A stretch of DNA of 64,000 nt from Methyloligella sp. GL2 (lineage in GTDB: Bacteria > Pseudomonadota > Alphaproteobacteria > Rhizobiales > Methyloligellaceae). Below the pieces are notes generated by a model, which was not told the DNA's origin, ran no database searches, and saw only the letters and a program-made list of their open reading frames with translations. Location of the stretch: assembly GCF_013341275.1 (NCBI RefSeq), contig NZ_CP054476.1, positions 1,873,501 to 1,937,500 of the forward strand. Direction: 5' to 3'. Below are positions 45,017-54,656 of this stretch, in pieces (position 1 is the first letter of the stretch; every line of letters begins with the position of its first letter). Made by a program: the position numbers and the translations under genes.

Positions 45017-45134
45017 AGCCGAACCTTGAAGGGTGTGGGTATACACGCTCAGCCGCGCCAAGCAAGCGGCGTGTTCACTTCATTGACGACGAGAGGCAAA
45101 TTGGTCCTCTAATCCTCGGCTAAAGCCCCCGGCC

Positions 45135-45581
45135 TCACTCTTTGGCTTCGGCGAGAATCCTCTGACAGGCATCGATTTCGTCGAGCAGTCCGTGGATGAA
45201 TTTGCCGTAGTCGAACTCGCCGTTCGGCGCTTTCACAAATCCCACACTGCTGGCTGCCTCGGCTGCGAGATCGGGAATCAGGTGCCCGGGCGCCGACTGC
45301 CCGGCTTCGGCCGATTCGCTGGTCGACATCACCGAACGTGGACCGTTCTCGCGCAGGATCTTTTGCACGCCGCGGATGGTGTAGCCCTCGCTGTAAAGCA
45401 AGTGCCGGATGCCCTTCAGCAAAGCGACATCCTCCGGCCGGTAGTAGCGCCGGCCGCCACCGCGTTTCATCGGCTTCAATTGTGTGAATTTGGCTTCCCA
45501 AAACCGCAAGACGTGTTTGGGAACGTCGAGGTCATCGGCGACCTCACTGATAGTGCGGAATGCCTCCGGCGCTTTCTCCAT
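45135..45581 (-). CDS. MerR-family transcriptional regulator
   Basis: A 148-residue regulator with an N-terminal winged-helix MerR domain: [25 protein letters not shown], then [36 protein letters not shown]. The C-terminal part is short, without a recognisable metal- or drug-binding site. This MerR protein regularly follows ihfA in Alphaproteobacteria; its target is unknown. It lies 114 bp after ihfA on the same strand, last in the plsX-fabH-ihfA-merR series. Confidence 0.92.
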   Translation of the reverse strand: MEKAPEAFRTISEVADDLDVPKHVLRFWEAKFTQLKPMKRGGGRRYYRPEDVALLKGIRHLLYSEGYTIRGVQKILRENGPRSVMSTSESAEAGQSAPGHLIPDLAAEAASSVGFVKAPNGEFDYGKFIHGLLDEIDACQRILAEAKE

Positions 45582-45695
45582 GCTCTTACCCCCGCTTCGG
45601 GGCTTGAGCCTAATCCCTCAATCAGCGCAAGCCCGGTTGCAAATCTTAGCGCATATTACAACTGTCTTTCAGGTACTTGCTACGTTGCGCTCACC

Positions 45696-46013
45696 CTATT
45701 CCGCAGCCTTCCTCCGAGACAAAGCATTGTTGATGCTTTGCTTCATGATGTTGCTGGCCCGGAACACCAGGACGCGCCGTGGTGTGATCGGGACTTCCTC
45801 GCCGGTTTTTGGATTGCGGCCAATGCGTTCGCCCTTGTCGCGGATCCCGAAAGACCCGAATGAGGACAGCTTGACCGACTCTCCGCGCTCAAGGCTGGAG
45901 ACGATCTCACGCAACACCAATTCGACCAGTTCGGCCGACTCGTTACGTGGTAATCCGACTTTCTGAAACACGGCCTCCGCCAAGTCGGCGCGTGTTAGTG
46001 TTTTCCCGCTCAT
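45696..46013 (-). CDS. ihfA: Integration host factor subunit alpha
   Basis: A 105-residue DNA-bending protein. It begins [26 protein letters not shown], and its beta-arm is [23 protein letters not shown], which marks IHF-alpha rather than HU or IHF-beta. It would pair with IHF-beta (not in the window) to bend specific sites by about 160 degrees. It lies 142 bp after fabH on the same strand. Confidence 0.96.
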   Translation of the reverse strand: MSGKTLTRADLAEAVFQKVGLPRNESAELVELVLREIVSSLERGESVKLSSFGSFGIRDKGERIGRNPKTGEEVPITPRRVLVFRASNIMKQSINNALSRRKAAE

Positions 46014-46155
46014 ACAGCACTTCCCCCAGATCGCGGGCCGAGGGAAAATGCTAATCGAGTAACTAACCTCCGGTCAATGACCGTTCGTTCAAATTCCTGA
46101 TTTTGCGTTCTTTTCGACGGCGAAGTGTGGCCAAAGCGGCACGCAACTTACGATA

Positions 46156-47133
46156 TCACCAGCGCACCAGCAGCGCGCCCCAGGTGAATCCCCCGCCCAT
46201 CGCCTCCATCAGCACCAGATCGCCCGGCTGAATGCGGCCGTCCTTGACGGCGGTGTCGAGCGCGAGCGGAATCGAAGCAGCCGATGTGTTGGCATGCTTG
46301 TCGATTGTGACCACGATGCGCTCGGGCGGCAAGTTCAGACGGCGCGCCGCGCCGTCGAGGATGCGTTTATTGGCCTGATGGGGCACGAACCAGTCGATAT
46401 CGGACGGCTCCAGCCCAGCCTTTTCAAGGGCTTCGTCGATCGCTTCGGCGATTTTCACGACGGCGTGGCGGAACACCTCGCGGCCATCCATACGCAGATG
46501 ACCGACGGTCTTGGTCGTCGCCGGGCCGCCATCGACATAGAGCTTGTCGCGGTAGCGGCCGTCGGAGCGGATGCAGGCGGCCAGGATGCCGCGATCGGTG
46601 GCGTCGCCCGGCTGCGGCTCGGCCTCGACAACGACCGCGCCAGCGCCGTCGCCGAACAGCACGCAGGTGCTGCGGTCCTCCCAATCGAGGATGCGAGAGA
46701 AAACTTCAGAGCCGATGACAAGTGCGCGGCGGAACTGGCCGCAACGCAACATATTATCGACCGTAGCAAGGGCGAAGACGAAGCCTGAGCAGACCGCCTG
46801 CATGTCGAAGGCGGCGCCGTTGGTGATGCCGAGTTCGGCCTGGATGGTGGCTGCGCTGGCCGGGAAGGTCTGGTCCGGGGTGGAGGTGGCGAGCACGATG
46901 AGGTCGATATCCTCCGCCGCCATACCGGCATTGGCGAGAGCCGCCTTCGCCGCCTCGACGCCCATGGACGAGGTGGTCTCCCCCTCGCCGGCGATGTGCC
47001 GTTGCTTGATCCCCGTGCGCGTGGTGATCCAGTCGTCGGTGGTGCTGACGAGTTCGGAAATTTCTGTGTTGGTCATCACGTGCTTCGGAAGATATCCGCC
47101 GCACCCTTTGACAACCGTCCGCAACACACTCAC
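46156..47133 (-). CDS. fabH: Beta-ketoacyl-ACP synthase III
   Basis: A 325-residue condensing enzyme that starts fatty acid synthesis from acetyl-CoA and malonyl-ACP. The catalytic triad is visible: Cys115 in [12 protein letters not shown], His252 in [10 protein letters not shown] and Asn282 in [37 protein letters not shown] and the terminal [17 protein letters not shown] are typical. It lies 21 nt after plsX and is presumably co-transcribed. Confidence 0.97.
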   Translation of the reverse strand: MSVLRTVVKGCGGYLPKHVMTNTEISELVSTTDDWITTRTGIKQRHIAGEGETTSSMGVEAAKAALANAGMAAEDIDLIVLATSTPDQTFPASAATIQAELGITNGAAFDMQAVCSGFVFALATVDNMLRCGQFRRALVIGSEVFSRILDWEDRSTCVLFGDGAGAVVVEAEPQPGDATDRGILAACIRSDGRYRDKLYVDGGPATTKTVGHLRMDGREVFRHAVVKIAEAIDEALEKAGLEPSDIDWFVPHQANKRILDGAARRLNLPPERIVVTIDKHANTSAASIPLALDTAVKDGRIQPGDLVLMEAMGGGFTWGALLVRW

Positions 47134-47154
47134 GTCGACCTACACTCCCATGCC

Positions 47155-48198
47155 TTACGCCGCACCGCTGAGTTCAAGCTCGGCATGGAAGCGGGCGACA
47201 TCGTCGGCCAGACGGTTGACCACGCCGTTGGAAGCCATGTCACAGGCCAGATCGATCGCACTGGCAAAGCCAGTCGCGTCGGTCCCGCCGTGGCTCTTCA
47301 CGACAATGCCGTTTAGACCGAGAAATATGCCGCCGTTGAGCTGGCGCGGATCCATCTTTTCCTTGAGAGCGCGGAACGCGCCCTGTGCCAGCACGGCTCC
47401 AATTCGAGCGAGTAGCGAACGGCCCATGGCCGCCCGCAAATATTCCGCGATCTGCTTAGCCGTTCCTTCGGCGGTCTTCAAGGCGATGTTGCCGGTGTAG
47501 CCGTCGGTGACGACCACATCCACGGTGCCGCGGCCGATATCGTCGCCCTCCACGAAGCCGTGATAATGGATCGGAAGCGGGGCGTCCTTCAGGGCAACGG
47601 CGGCTTTCTTGATCTCGTCCAGCCCCTTCACCTCTTCCACGCCGATATTGAGCAGGCCGATATTGGGGCGCTCCAGGTGGAATACGGCGCGGGCCATGGC
47701 GGCGCCCATCAGCGCGAATTCCACCAGCTGGCGGGAATCGGCACCGACATTGGCCCCGATATCGAGGACGATGCATTCGGATTCGATGGTCGGCCAGATC
47801 GCGGCGATGGCGGGCCGGTCGACCCGCTCCAAGGTGCGCAGGCAAAATTTGGCCATGGCCATCAGCGCGCCGGTATTGCCAGCGGAGACTGCCGCCCCCG
47901 CCCTGCCGTCCTTCACCGCCTCCAAGGCAAGCCACATGCTGGAATGCCAGCGGCCCTTGCGCAGCGCCACGGAGGGCTTCTGGTCCATGGTGATGGCGAC
48001 GTCGGTATGAATGATCTCGGACCGACGGCTCAGCGCCGGATGCTCGGCCAGCACCGGCTCGATCACGGTCTGGTCCCCGACCAGGATAAAGCGCAGGTCA
48101 GGATTGCGGACGAGCGCCTCCGCCGCGCCGGGAATAACCACGGCGGGGCCATAGTCTCCGCCCATCGCATCAAGCGCTATGGTGACTGGCGCACCCAT
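47155..48198 (-). CDS. plsX: Phosphate acyltransferase PlsX
   Basis: A 347-residue enzyme that converts acyl-ACP to acyl-phosphate for phospholipid synthesis with PlsY. Visible: [19 protein letters not shown] at the N-terminus, [62 protein letters not shown] and [16 protein letters not shown]. The order DUF177-plsX-fabH is common, but rpmF, which often lies between DUF177 and plsX, is not here. A three-copy 10-bp tandem repeat lies just upstream of the start. Confidence 0.96.
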   Translation of the reverse strand: MGAPVTIALDAMGGDYGPAVVIPGAAEALVRNPDLRFILVGDQTVIEPVLAEHPALSRRSEIIHTDVAITMDQKPSVALRKGRWHSSMWLALEAVKDGRAGAAVSAGNTGALMAMAKFCLRTLERVDRPAIAAIWPTIESECIVLDIGANVGADSRQLVEFALMGAAMARAVFHLERPNIGLLNIGVEEVKGLDEIKKAAVALKDAPLPIHYHGFVEGDDIGRGTVDVVVTDGYTGNIALKTAEGTAKQIAEYLRAAMGRSLLARIGAVLAQGAFRALKEKMDPRQLNGGIFLGLNGIVVKSHGGTDATGFASAIDLACDMASNGVVNRLADDVARFHAELELSGAA

Positions 48199-48213
48199 AC
48201 TTCCGTACCGATT

Positions 48214-48243
48214 AAGATGAAATAAGATGAAATAAGATGAAAC
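48214..48243. repeat. Three tandem 10-bp repeats upstream of plsX
   Basis: AAGATGAAAT occurs twice and AAGATGAAAC once, head to tail, ending 15 bp before the plsX start. The unit is AT-rich in a GC-rich region. Loss or gain of units by slippage would move upstream signals by one helical turn. Confidence 0.85.
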
Positions 48244-48351
48244 ATGTCTCTTGGCCGACCGGCCTTGAAGAGCCCCCGAAGCGGCCCCAGAACATACCCA
48301 AACGCGCTCGGCTTACAACCCATTACCATGCGGCGTCTGGCCCTGGTCCGA

Positions 48352-48942
48352 TCAGCGTTTGAGCCTTTCCAAGATTGAGAATGGGTTCTCTTTAGCGGAT
48401 TCTTCCGGCTCGTCCCCCTGTTCTGGCTCCCAATCGAGGTTTGCGCCTTCCTTACGGGGATAGGGATCGAGGGCGGTGGCGAAGGATTCGTAGATCAGCG
48501 GGCCGATATCGATCTTGCCGCCTTGAATCGGCTCCGGCCACTCGGCCAGCGGATCGCTCAGCGTCTCCTCGTCGAGCTCGGCCTGCCAGCGCTCGATGGC
48601 GCTTTGCGGCAGATAGTCGGCCTCTACGGGAATTTCCAGCGATGCCGGGACGGGATCCAGGCTGACCACGCAAGTCTGCGTGGCATCGGCGGTGAGCTTG
48701 CCCTTGAGAGTGACGCCACCGCCGGAGACCCGGTTCAGCGTGTAGACGAATCCGAAACGGTCAAGTGACTGAAGATCTTGAAGAGTTTTGATCTCTTCCA
48801 GCTCCGCAGGGGTGAAGCTGGCGGTTTCCTCCAGCCCATCGCGAATGGAGTCGACGGCAATGACGCGTTTGAGCGGCGACGGCGGCTCTTCGGACGGGAT
48901 TTCGGGCTGGTTTCGGTCAGTTTTGCGTTTGGCCATGGTCAA
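48352..48942 (-). CDS. DUF177 (YceD-like) protein
   Basis: A 196-residue DUF177 protein. Seen: LKRVIAVDSIRDGL, VTLKGKLTADATQTCVVSLDPVPASLEIPVEADYLP in outline (the single cysteine of the core), and ESFATALDPYPRKEGANLDW before an acidic tail. In bacteria and plastids the family is linked with 23S rRNA accumulation and often neighbours rpmF/plsX. The ATG at 48942 overlaps the stop of the preceding gene in ATGA; an ATG at 48936 is an alternative. Confidence 0.9.
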   Translation of the reverse strand: MTMAKRKTDRNQPEIPSEEPPSPLKRVIAVDSIRDGLEETASFTPAELEEIKTLQDLQSLDRFGFVYTLNRVSGGGVTLKGKLTADATQTCVVSLDPVPASLEIPVEADYLPQSAIERWQAELDEETLSDPLAEWPEPIQGGKIDIGPLIYESFATALDPYPRKEGANLDWEPEQGDEPEESAKENPFSILERLKR

Positions 48943-49475
48943 GCCATCTCCGGGAATTGCACGTTGCCGGTTTCCAGTGTCTCCAGCGGCTGGCTGCGCA
49001 GATGCGCGACCGTCTGCTGCAGATATGGACTTAACAGACGGGCGGAACGCATTGCTTCTGTTTGCGGAAGCGGCAAAACCTCGGCAATGGTCTCTTCCAG
49101 CGCCGCGTTGCCTTCAGCCAAGGCTTTTTCGAAGGCAAGCGCCAGGCCGTGATTGGTGGCCGAGACGCCGCGGACCCGCTTTGGGATACGCAGATCGCTG
49201 ATGCCGAGTTCCCGCAGCACGGTCTCCATATCGGCGCTGAAGCGGTCCACCAGCTCTTGCGCCAGCTCCTGGGCGGCGGGGCCCTCCTGCTTGAGCCGGT
49301 GCAGCAGCGCGAAATAATGCATCGACAGCATGACGAATCGGCCCTCGAGGGTATCGGGGACGCCGGCCTTGGCATAGAAATACGGCAGCCGCGCCTGCGC
49401 CACAATCGCGCTATAGAGTTCTTCGGCGTTGTCACGGGCGGGAGGCGTCTGCCATAACCGGCTGATAATGTTCAT
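48939..49475 (-). CDS. Ubiquinol-cytochrome c chaperone family protein (CBP3/UQCC1-like)
   Basis: A 178-residue helical protein of the family that includes yeast Cbp3, an assembly factor for cytochrome bc1. Visible: ARDNAEELYSAIVAQARLPYFYAKAGVPDTLEGRFVML, then SMHYFALLHRL and FSADMETVLRELGISDLRIPKRVRGV. The start was set at the ATG at 49475 (MNIISRLW); the frame opens at 49502. It overlaps the DUF177 gene by 4 bp, so the two are translationally coupled. It is divergent from bamE. Confidence 0.9.
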   Translation of the reverse strand: MNIISRLWQTPPARDNAEELYSAIVAQARLPYFYAKAGVPDTLEGRFVMLSMHYFALLHRLKQEGPAAQELAQELVDRFSADMETVLRELGISDLRIPKRVRGVSATNHGLALAFEKALAEGNAALEETIAEVLPLPQTEAMRSARLLSPYLQQTVAHLRSQPLETLETGNVQFPEMA

Positions 49476-49648
49476 GGAGTTGGCCTTCGGGTAAGGTTCC
49501 ACTGTAACGCGGACCAGCGCTCCGCTATAGAGTTTTTCAAGACCTTTGAGGGAGCCTGACCCTCCATGCTGGTGCCCCGCGTTTTTTGCGGATGCTCGGC
49601 GCCGGGGGCAAGCGATTTTCGAATGACGGATTGTTGGGGGCAGCCTCA

Positions 49649-50158
49649 GTGAAAAGGGTTACGTCGAGAGACGCCGTATCGTCAATCTCCGGGCTGATGG
49701 GGCTGGCATTGCTGGGCCTTGCCGCCGTGCCGCTATCCGGCTGTGGCGGGCAAATCGATCATCACGGCCATGTCTTCACCGATGTGGATACCAGCCTGGT
49801 GCGTCCCGGCATGACCAAGGAAGACGTCAAGCTGACGCTCGGCTCGCCCGACACGATGGGCACCATCGGCGGCGATACCTATTATTACATCTCGAGCACC
49901 AAGAAGACGGTGGCCTTCCTGAAGCCGAAGGAAATCGACCGCCAGGTCATGGCGGTTTATTTCAATAGCGCCAGTCGGGTGCAGCGGGTCGCTCATTACG
50001 GGCTGAAGGACGGTATCGTGGTGGATTACGCCAGGGACGAGTCCCCTGCCCGCGGCAAGGATATGAGCCTGGTGGAAGAGCTGTTCGGCAATGTCGGTCA
50101 GCGCAGCATGTTCAAGAAGAGCCACGAAAACCGGTCGACGCCTGGGCCTGGCTTGTAA
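49649..50158 (+). CDS. bamE: Outer-membrane assembly lipoprotein BamE
   Basis: A 169-residue lipoprotein with signal sequence and lipobox PLSGC, then the SmpA/OmlA domain: VDTSLVRPGMTKEDVKLTLGSP, TYYYISSTKKTVAFLKPKEIDRQVMAVYF and the C-terminal VDYARDESPARGKDMSLVEELFGNVGQRSMF. BamE supports the BAM complex in beta-barrel insertion. The start was set at the GTG at 49649 (KRVTSRDAVSS), after GGGGGC; a longer frame to 49586 is open and cannot be excluded. Confidence 0.88.
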   Translation: MKRVTSRDAVSSISGLMGLALLGLAAVPLSGCGGQIDHHGHVFTDVDTSLVRPGMTKEDVKLTLGSPDTMGTIGGDTYYYISSTKKTVAFLKPKEIDRQVMAVYFNSASRVQRVAHYGLKDGIVVDYARDESPARGKDMSLVEELFGNVGQRSMFKKSHENRSTPGPGL

Positions 50159-50212
50159 GAGCCGGCGGCGGAGCTGGAAGGCCGAGCGCTTGCTTGGCAC
50201 TCACGGACCGAC

Positions 50213-50256
50213 AAAGAAAAAGGCCGGACCCTTCTTGGGATCCGGCCTTTTCTTTC
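50213..50256. terminator. Bidirectional terminator between bamE and hppA
   Basis: AAAAGGCCGGA (50218-50228) pairs with TCCGGCCTTTT (50241-50251), and CCC with GGG inside, with one bulge. AAAGAAAA and TTTTCTTT flank it, so each strand has a T-rich tail. It serves the convergent bamE and hppA transcripts. Confidence 0.9.
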
Positions 50257-50272
50257 GTCTATGCGCTTTCAC

Positions 50273-52390
50273 CTAGTGGGCGAGAACCGCCAACAGCAGC
50301 AAGGCCACGATATTGGTGATCTTGATCATCGGGTTCACCGCAGGGCCCGCGGTGTCCTTGTAAGGATCGCCGACCGTATCGCCGGTGACGGCGGCCTTAT
50401 GGGCCTCGGAGCCCTTCCCGCCGAAATTGCCGTCCTCGATATACTTCTTGGCATTGTCCCAGGCGCCGCCGCCGGCGGTCATGGAAAGGGCCACGAACAG
50501 GCCGGTGACGATCACGCCGAGCAGCATGGCGCCAAGTGCCGAGAAGGCCGCGCTTTTGCCGGCGATCAGGTCGATCAGAAAGAAGAAGGCGATCGGGCTC
50601 AGCACCGGCAGCAGCGAGGGAACGATCATTTCCTTGATCGCCGCCTTGGTAAGAAGGTCGACGGCGCGGCCGTAATCGGGCCGCTCGGTCCCCTTCATGA
50701 TGCCCGGCTTCTCCTTGAACTGGCGGCGCACCTCTTCGACGATCGAGGCGGCGGCGCGCCCCACCGCGGTCATGGCGATGCCGCCGAACAGGTATGGCAG
50801 CAGCCCGCCGAGGAAGAGCCCCACCACCACGTAAGGGTTGGACAGGGTGAAGGCTGGATTGACGCCCTCAAAGTATGGGAACTCAGCCGGATTAGAGGCG
50901 AAGTAGTTCAGATCCTGGGTATAGGCTGCGAACAGCACCAGGGCGCCGAGACCGGCGGAGCCGATAGCATAACCCTTGGTGACCGCCTTGGTGGTGTTGC
51001 CGACCGCATCCAGCGCGTCGGTGGTTTTGCGGGTCGCCGCCGGCATGTTGGACATCTCGGCGATGCCGCCGGCATTGTCGGTGACGGGGCCGAAGGCATC
51101 CAGCGCCACGATCATACCGGCCAATGCCAGCATGGTGGTGACCGCAATGGCGATGCCGAACAGGCCGGCGAGCCCGTAGGTGACGAGGATGCCGGCCATG
51201 ATCACCAGCGCCGGGAGCGCGGTGGATTCCATCGAGATGGCGAGGCCTTGGATCACATTGGTACCGTGGCCGGTGACCGAGGCCTGAGCCACGGAATGGA
51301 CCGGGCGGTAGCCGGTGCCGGTGTAATACTCGGTTATCACCACGATCAGCGCGGTGATGACGAGGCCGACCACGCCGCAGAAGAACAGCGATTGGCCGGT
51401 GAAGGAGACATCGCCCACGGTCAGCGTCGTATCCATGCCGACGAGATAGGCGGTGAGCGGCCATAGCCCGATCAGCGAGAGCACCGCGGTGGCGATCACC
51501 CCCTTATAGAGCGCGCCCATGATCGACTTGCTCTGGCCGAGGCGAACGAAGAATGTGCCGACGATCGAGGTGACCACGCACATGCCGCCGATGGCCAGCG
51601 GATAGAGCATGATGGCCAGGATATCGGCGCTGTCGCGGAAATAGATCGACGCCAGCACCATGGTGGCGACGACGGTCACGGCATAGGTCTCGAACAAATC
51701 GGCCGCCATGCCAGCGCAGTCGCCGACATTATCGCCCACATTATCGGCGATGGTGGCGGGATTGCGCGGATCGTCCTCCGGAATGCCGGCCTCGACCTTG
51801 CCCACCAGATCGCCGCCGACATCGGCACCTTTGGTGAAGATGCCGCCGCCGAGACGGGCGAAGATGGAGATCAGCGAGGCGCCGAAGCCGAGCGAGACCA
51901 GCGCGTCGATCACCACGCGCGAGGTCGGCGCGTAGCCGTAGAACTGGGTCAGGACCAGGAAGTAGACGGAGACGCCGAGCAGCGCCAGACCGGCCACCAG
52001 AAGACCGGTGATGGCGCCGGAGCGGAAGGCGATGCTCAAGCCCTCCGCCAGGCCCTTCTTGGCGGCCTGGGCGGTGCGGACATTGGCGCGCACCGAGACA
52101 TTCATGCCGATATAGCCGGCTGCGCCCGACAGAATTGCGCCGATGGCAAATCCGATGGCTTGCGGCAGGCCGAGCAGGAACAGACCGGCAAAGAAGATGA
52201 CGACGCCGACGGCGCCGATGGTCATATATTGCCGCGAGAGATAAGCCCTCGCGCCTTCTTGGATCGCTGCGGCGATCTCTTGCATTTTTTTGGTGCCGGC
52301 ATCGGCGGCAAGCACCGCCCGTGTCGTGGCAAGACCGTAAACGATCGAAAGCGCTCCGGCGGCGATGATCGCGTAAAGAACCCAATTCAT
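50273..52390 (-). CDS. hppA: Membrane-bound proton-translocating pyrophosphatase
   Basis: A 705-residue polytopic pump (about 16 TM segments) that couples PPi hydrolysis to proton transport. Visible: the PPi site [33 protein letters not shown] in part (acidic motif 1), DNAGGIAEM (acidic motif 2) and the C-terminal [39 protein letters not shown] has Lys where K+-dependent enzymes have Ala, which indicates a K+-independent H+-PPase. The start was set at the ATG at 52390 ([12 protein letters not shown]). It follows thiL on the same strand, with structured DNA between. Confidence 0.96.
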   Translation of the reverse strand: MNWVLYAIIAAGALSIVYGLATTRAVLAADAGTKKMQEIAAAIQEGARAYLSRQYMTIGAVGVVIFFAGLFLLGLPQAIGFAIGAILSGAAGYIGMNVSVRANVRTAQAAKKGLAEGLSIAFRSGAITGLLVAGLALLGVSVYFLVLTQFYGYAPTSRVVIDALVSLGFGASLISIFARLGGGIFTKGADVGGDLVGKVEAGIPEDDPRNPATIADNVGDNVGDCAGMAADLFETYAVTVVATMVLASIYFRDSADILAIMLYPLAIGGMCVVTSIVGTFFVRLGQSKSIMGALYKGVIATAVLSLIGLWPLTAYLVGMDTTLTVGDVSFTGQSLFFCGVVGLVITALIVVITEYYTGTGYRPVHSVAQASVTGHGTNVIQGLAISMESTALPALVIMAGILVTYGLAGLFGIAIAVTTMLALAGMIVALDAFGPVTDNAGGIAEMSNMPAATRKTTDALDAVGNTTKAVTKGYAIGSAGLGALVLFAAYTQDLNYFASNPAEFPYFEGVNPAFTLSNPYVVVGLFLGGLLPYLFGGIAMTAVGRAAASIVEEVRRQFKEKPGIMKGTERPDYGRAVDLLTKAAIKEMIVPSLLPVLSPIAFFFLIDLIAGKSAAFSALGAMLLGVIVTGLFVALSMTAGGGAWDNAKKYIEDGNFGGKGSEAHKAAVTGDTVGDPYKDTAGPAVNPMIKITNIVALLLLAVLAH

Positions 52391-52539
52391 GTGGACTGCT
52401 CCCATTCGATGCAGTTTCAACATTATTTTGGGGAGCGAGCAGGAACGATCGCCCCTGCTCAAATACACGCCTGTCCTCCCCCGTGTCAGGCGCGATTCTT
52501 AGCGGGACAAAAAAAAATGCCAAAGTTAAGGGGGAGGCG

Positions 52540-52596
52540 CAACAAGTGCTTCTGTGCTGCAATGCAGCATAAGCGTTGTTGTTCTGCAAAAAGAAC
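52540..52596. repeat. Large imperfect hairpin plus second hairpin between thiL and hppA
   Basis: The centre TGCTGCA-A-TGCAGCA is a perfect palindrome. Outside it GCTT matches AAGC, and CAACAA (52540-52545) matches TTGTTG (52576-52581). A second stem GTTCT (52581-52585) with AGAAC (52592-52596) follows. On the minus strand this lies after the thiL stop and about 150 bp before hppA. It may terminate the rib operon or control hppA. Confidence 0.6.
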
Positions 52597-52602
52597 TTGC
52601 GC

Positions 52603-53637
52603 TTATTTGTTGTTTTGGCCACCGAAATGGGTATAGCCGCGCTGCGATACCGGGAGTGTTTTACCGCCCTCCCCGAGGAAGCGGACCATCCCGCCCGCCT
52701 CGGTGACGGTGCCGATCCGGCGGACCGGGACAATGGCACGGGCGGCGGCGGATTCGAAGGCGACCGCTGAGGTCTCCGGCACTGCTGTCAGGATCTCGTA
52801 ATCGTCGCAGGCGGAAAGGATCTGCGAAAATGCGTCCGGCTCCGCTTTACAGGCCTTTTTGGCTGCCTCGGAGAGCGGCACGGTCGTCGCATCGACTTCA
52901 GCGCTGACACCGCTTGCCGTGCAGAGCTTGGCGATATCTCCGGCCAGCCCGTCGGAGATATCCATCGCGGCGGAGGCAAACTCGCGAAGCGCCGAAGCAA
53001 GCTGCAGCCGCGGTTCGGGATAGCGGTAGCGGCGGATCAGCGCCTCGACCTGCATGGGATCGAGCTGCCAGGTGGCGGCGAGTTTCGGGTTCCGAAGCAG
53101 CCGCAGGCCGAGGGCGGCATCGCCGATGGTGCCGGAGACATAGAGCCGGTCACCGGGCTTAGCGCCGCGGCGCAACGGCGTCTTCCCCTCGGTGCCTTGG
53201 CCGAACGCCGTAATGGAAATGGTCAGCGGCCCCGGAATCGCCGAGGTATCGCCGCCGATCAGGGCAATGCCGGCAAGCTGCTGCATGGCCCTCAGCCCGT
53301 CGGCAAAGCCCTGCAGCCAGTCGGGTGGTATCGCGGGCCGGCCGTCTTCGGACGGAAGGCAAAGGGTGAGCACATAGCCAACCGGCGTTGCGGCCTTGGC
53401 GGCAAGATCGGAGAGGTTTACCGCAAGCGCCTTATGGGCGATGGCGTCGGGCGGATCGCCGGAAAGGAAATGCACCGTCTCGACGATCACATCGGTGGTG
53501 ACGATGAGCGTGCTGCCGTCGCGGCGCAGGATCGCCGCATCGTCCATTAGCCCCAGCGCGGCGTCTGAGCTGGCGAGGGGCGCGAAGTAGCGGGCGATGA
53601 TCTCGAACTCGCCCTCCGGTTCCGACCCCTTGGCCAT
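52603..53637 (-). CDS. thiL: Thiamine-monophosphate kinase
   Basis: A 344-residue kinase that phosphorylates thiamine monophosphate to the diphosphate. Visible: the N-terminal GEFEIIARYFAPLA, GLMDDAAILRRDG (metal-binding aspartates), DVIVETVHFLSGDPPDAIAHKALAVNLSDLAAKAATPVG in outline, IALIGGDTSA, and AMDISDGLAGDIAKLC. It starts 1 nt after nusB and ends the glyA-to-thiL operon, as in many Rhizobiales. Confidence 0.96.
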   Translation of the reverse strand: MAKGSEPEGEFEIIARYFAPLASSDAALGLMDDAAILRRDGSTLIVTTDVIVETVHFLSGDPPDAIAHKALAVNLSDLAAKAATPVGYVLTLCLPSEDGRPAIPPDWLQGFADGLRAMQQLAGIALIGGDTSAIPGPLTISITAFGQGTEGKTPLRRGAKPGDRLYVSGTIGDAALGLRLLRNPKLAATWQLDPMQVEALIRRYRYPEPRLQLASALREFASAAMDISDGLAGDIAKLCTASGVSAEVDATTVPLSEAAKKACKAEPDAFSQILSACDDYEILTAVPETSAVAFESAAARAIVPVRRIGTVTEAGGMVRFLGEGGKTLPVSQRGYTHFGGQNNK

Positions 53638-53638
53638 G

Positions 53639-54175
53639 TCAGGTTTCCCGCTCTTTCAGATCGGCTGAGGCTGCGGTCTCCGCTGGCGTTTCGGTACGCG
53701 GCGGCAGATCTTCGGGCCGCACTTCCCGGGCAATGCGGTCGAGCAGCCCATTCACGACCTTGCGCTCGTCGCCTTCGAAGAAGGCCTTGGCGAGATCGAG
53801 ATATTCGTTGATCGCCACTTTCGGCGGCACGTCGTCCCTGAGCAAGATCTCATAGGTGCCGGAGCGCAGGATGGCGCGCAAGGTGCTGTCGATGCGGCTG
53901 AGATGCCAGCCCTCGGCCAGGCGCGCATTGATCAGCGGATCGATGCGGCGTTGCTCGCGCACCACGCCGCGCACGATATCGTCGAAGAAGGCGAGTTCCG
54001 CCTCGTGCAGCTTCTCGCCTTCGATCTCGCTGCCGAGCCGGTGCTGGGCGAACTCGGTCACCACCTCATTGAGGTCGATGCCGGTCATGTCCATCTGGTA
54101 CAGCGCCTGAATGGCGGCGAGGCGCGCAGCGCTTCGAGCCGATGCGCGCGACGGGGCTGGTTTGGTTTCGGCCAT
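53639..54175 (-). CDS. nusB: Transcription antitermination factor NusB
   Basis: A 178-residue all-helical protein, somewhat longer than E. coli NusB because of terminal tails. Visible: ARSAARLAAIQALYQMDMTG (RNA-binding Arg-rich start), then LSRIDSTLRAILRSGTYEILLRDDVPPKVAINEYLDLAKAFF as the signature segment. It acts with NusE/S10 on rRNA boxA. The first gene downstream is thiL and the upstream one is ribH, 3 nt away. Confidence 0.95.
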   Translation of the reverse strand: MAETKPAPSRASARSAARLAAIQALYQMDMTGIDLNEVVTEFAQHRLGSEIEGEKLHEAELAFFDDIVRGVVREQRRIDPLINARLAEGWHLSRIDSTLRAILRSGTYEILLRDDVPPKVAINEYLDLAKAFFEGDERKVVNGLLDRIAREVRPEDLPPRTETPAETAASADLKERET

Positions 54176-54178
54176 GGC

Positions 54179-54649
54179 TTACCGCCGGCTCGCTTGCGAG
54201 AAATGCTGTTCCAGCTCCATCAGGGCGAGACAGGCCGCGGCGGCGGCCCCGCCCTTGTTGCGCTTGTCGACGCTGGCCCGGTCCCAGGCTTGCTCCCGGC
54301 TTTCGCAGGTGAGGATGCCATCGCCGATGGGAACGGCGTGGCTGACGGCAATCTGATGCAGCCCGGCGGCAGACTCCTTGGCCACGATATCGTAATGGGT
54401 GGTCTCGCCGCGGATCACGCAGCCGAGCGCAATGGCGGCCCGGTGGCGTCCGGCGCGTCCGACGAAGCCATTGGCCAGTGCCAGGCTCAAAGCGAGCGGA
54501 ATCTCTAGGCAACCCGGCACGAAAATACGTTCGTACTCGACGCCGTAACTATCGAGCTCCTCGATCGCACCGCGGGCGAGTTCCTCGGCGATGTCGTCGT
54601 AGAAGCGCGCTTCGACGATCAAGACGGACGGTGAGAATTTGCGAGCCAT
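54179..54649 (-). CDS. ribH: 6,7-dimethyl-8-ribityllumazine synthase
   Basis: A 156-residue lumazine synthase that condenses the pyrimidinedione with 3,4-dihydroxybutanone phosphate. Visible: VLIVEARFYDDIAEELARGA, the substrate-binding IFVPGCLEIPLAL, ALGCVIRGETTHYDIVAKESAAGL with its catalytic histidine, and PIGDGILTCESREQAWDRA. The length is typical. It lies 7 nt after ribB in the riboflavin run. Confidence 0.96.
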   Translation of the reverse strand: MARKFSPSVLIVEARFYDDIAEELARGAIEELDSYGVEYERIFVPGCLEIPLALSLALANGFVGRAGRHRAAIALGCVIRGETTHYDIVAKESAAGLHQIAVSHAVPIGDGILTCESREQAWDRASVDKRNKGGAAAAACLALMELEQHFSQASRR

Positions 54650-54656
54650 GCTGCCC

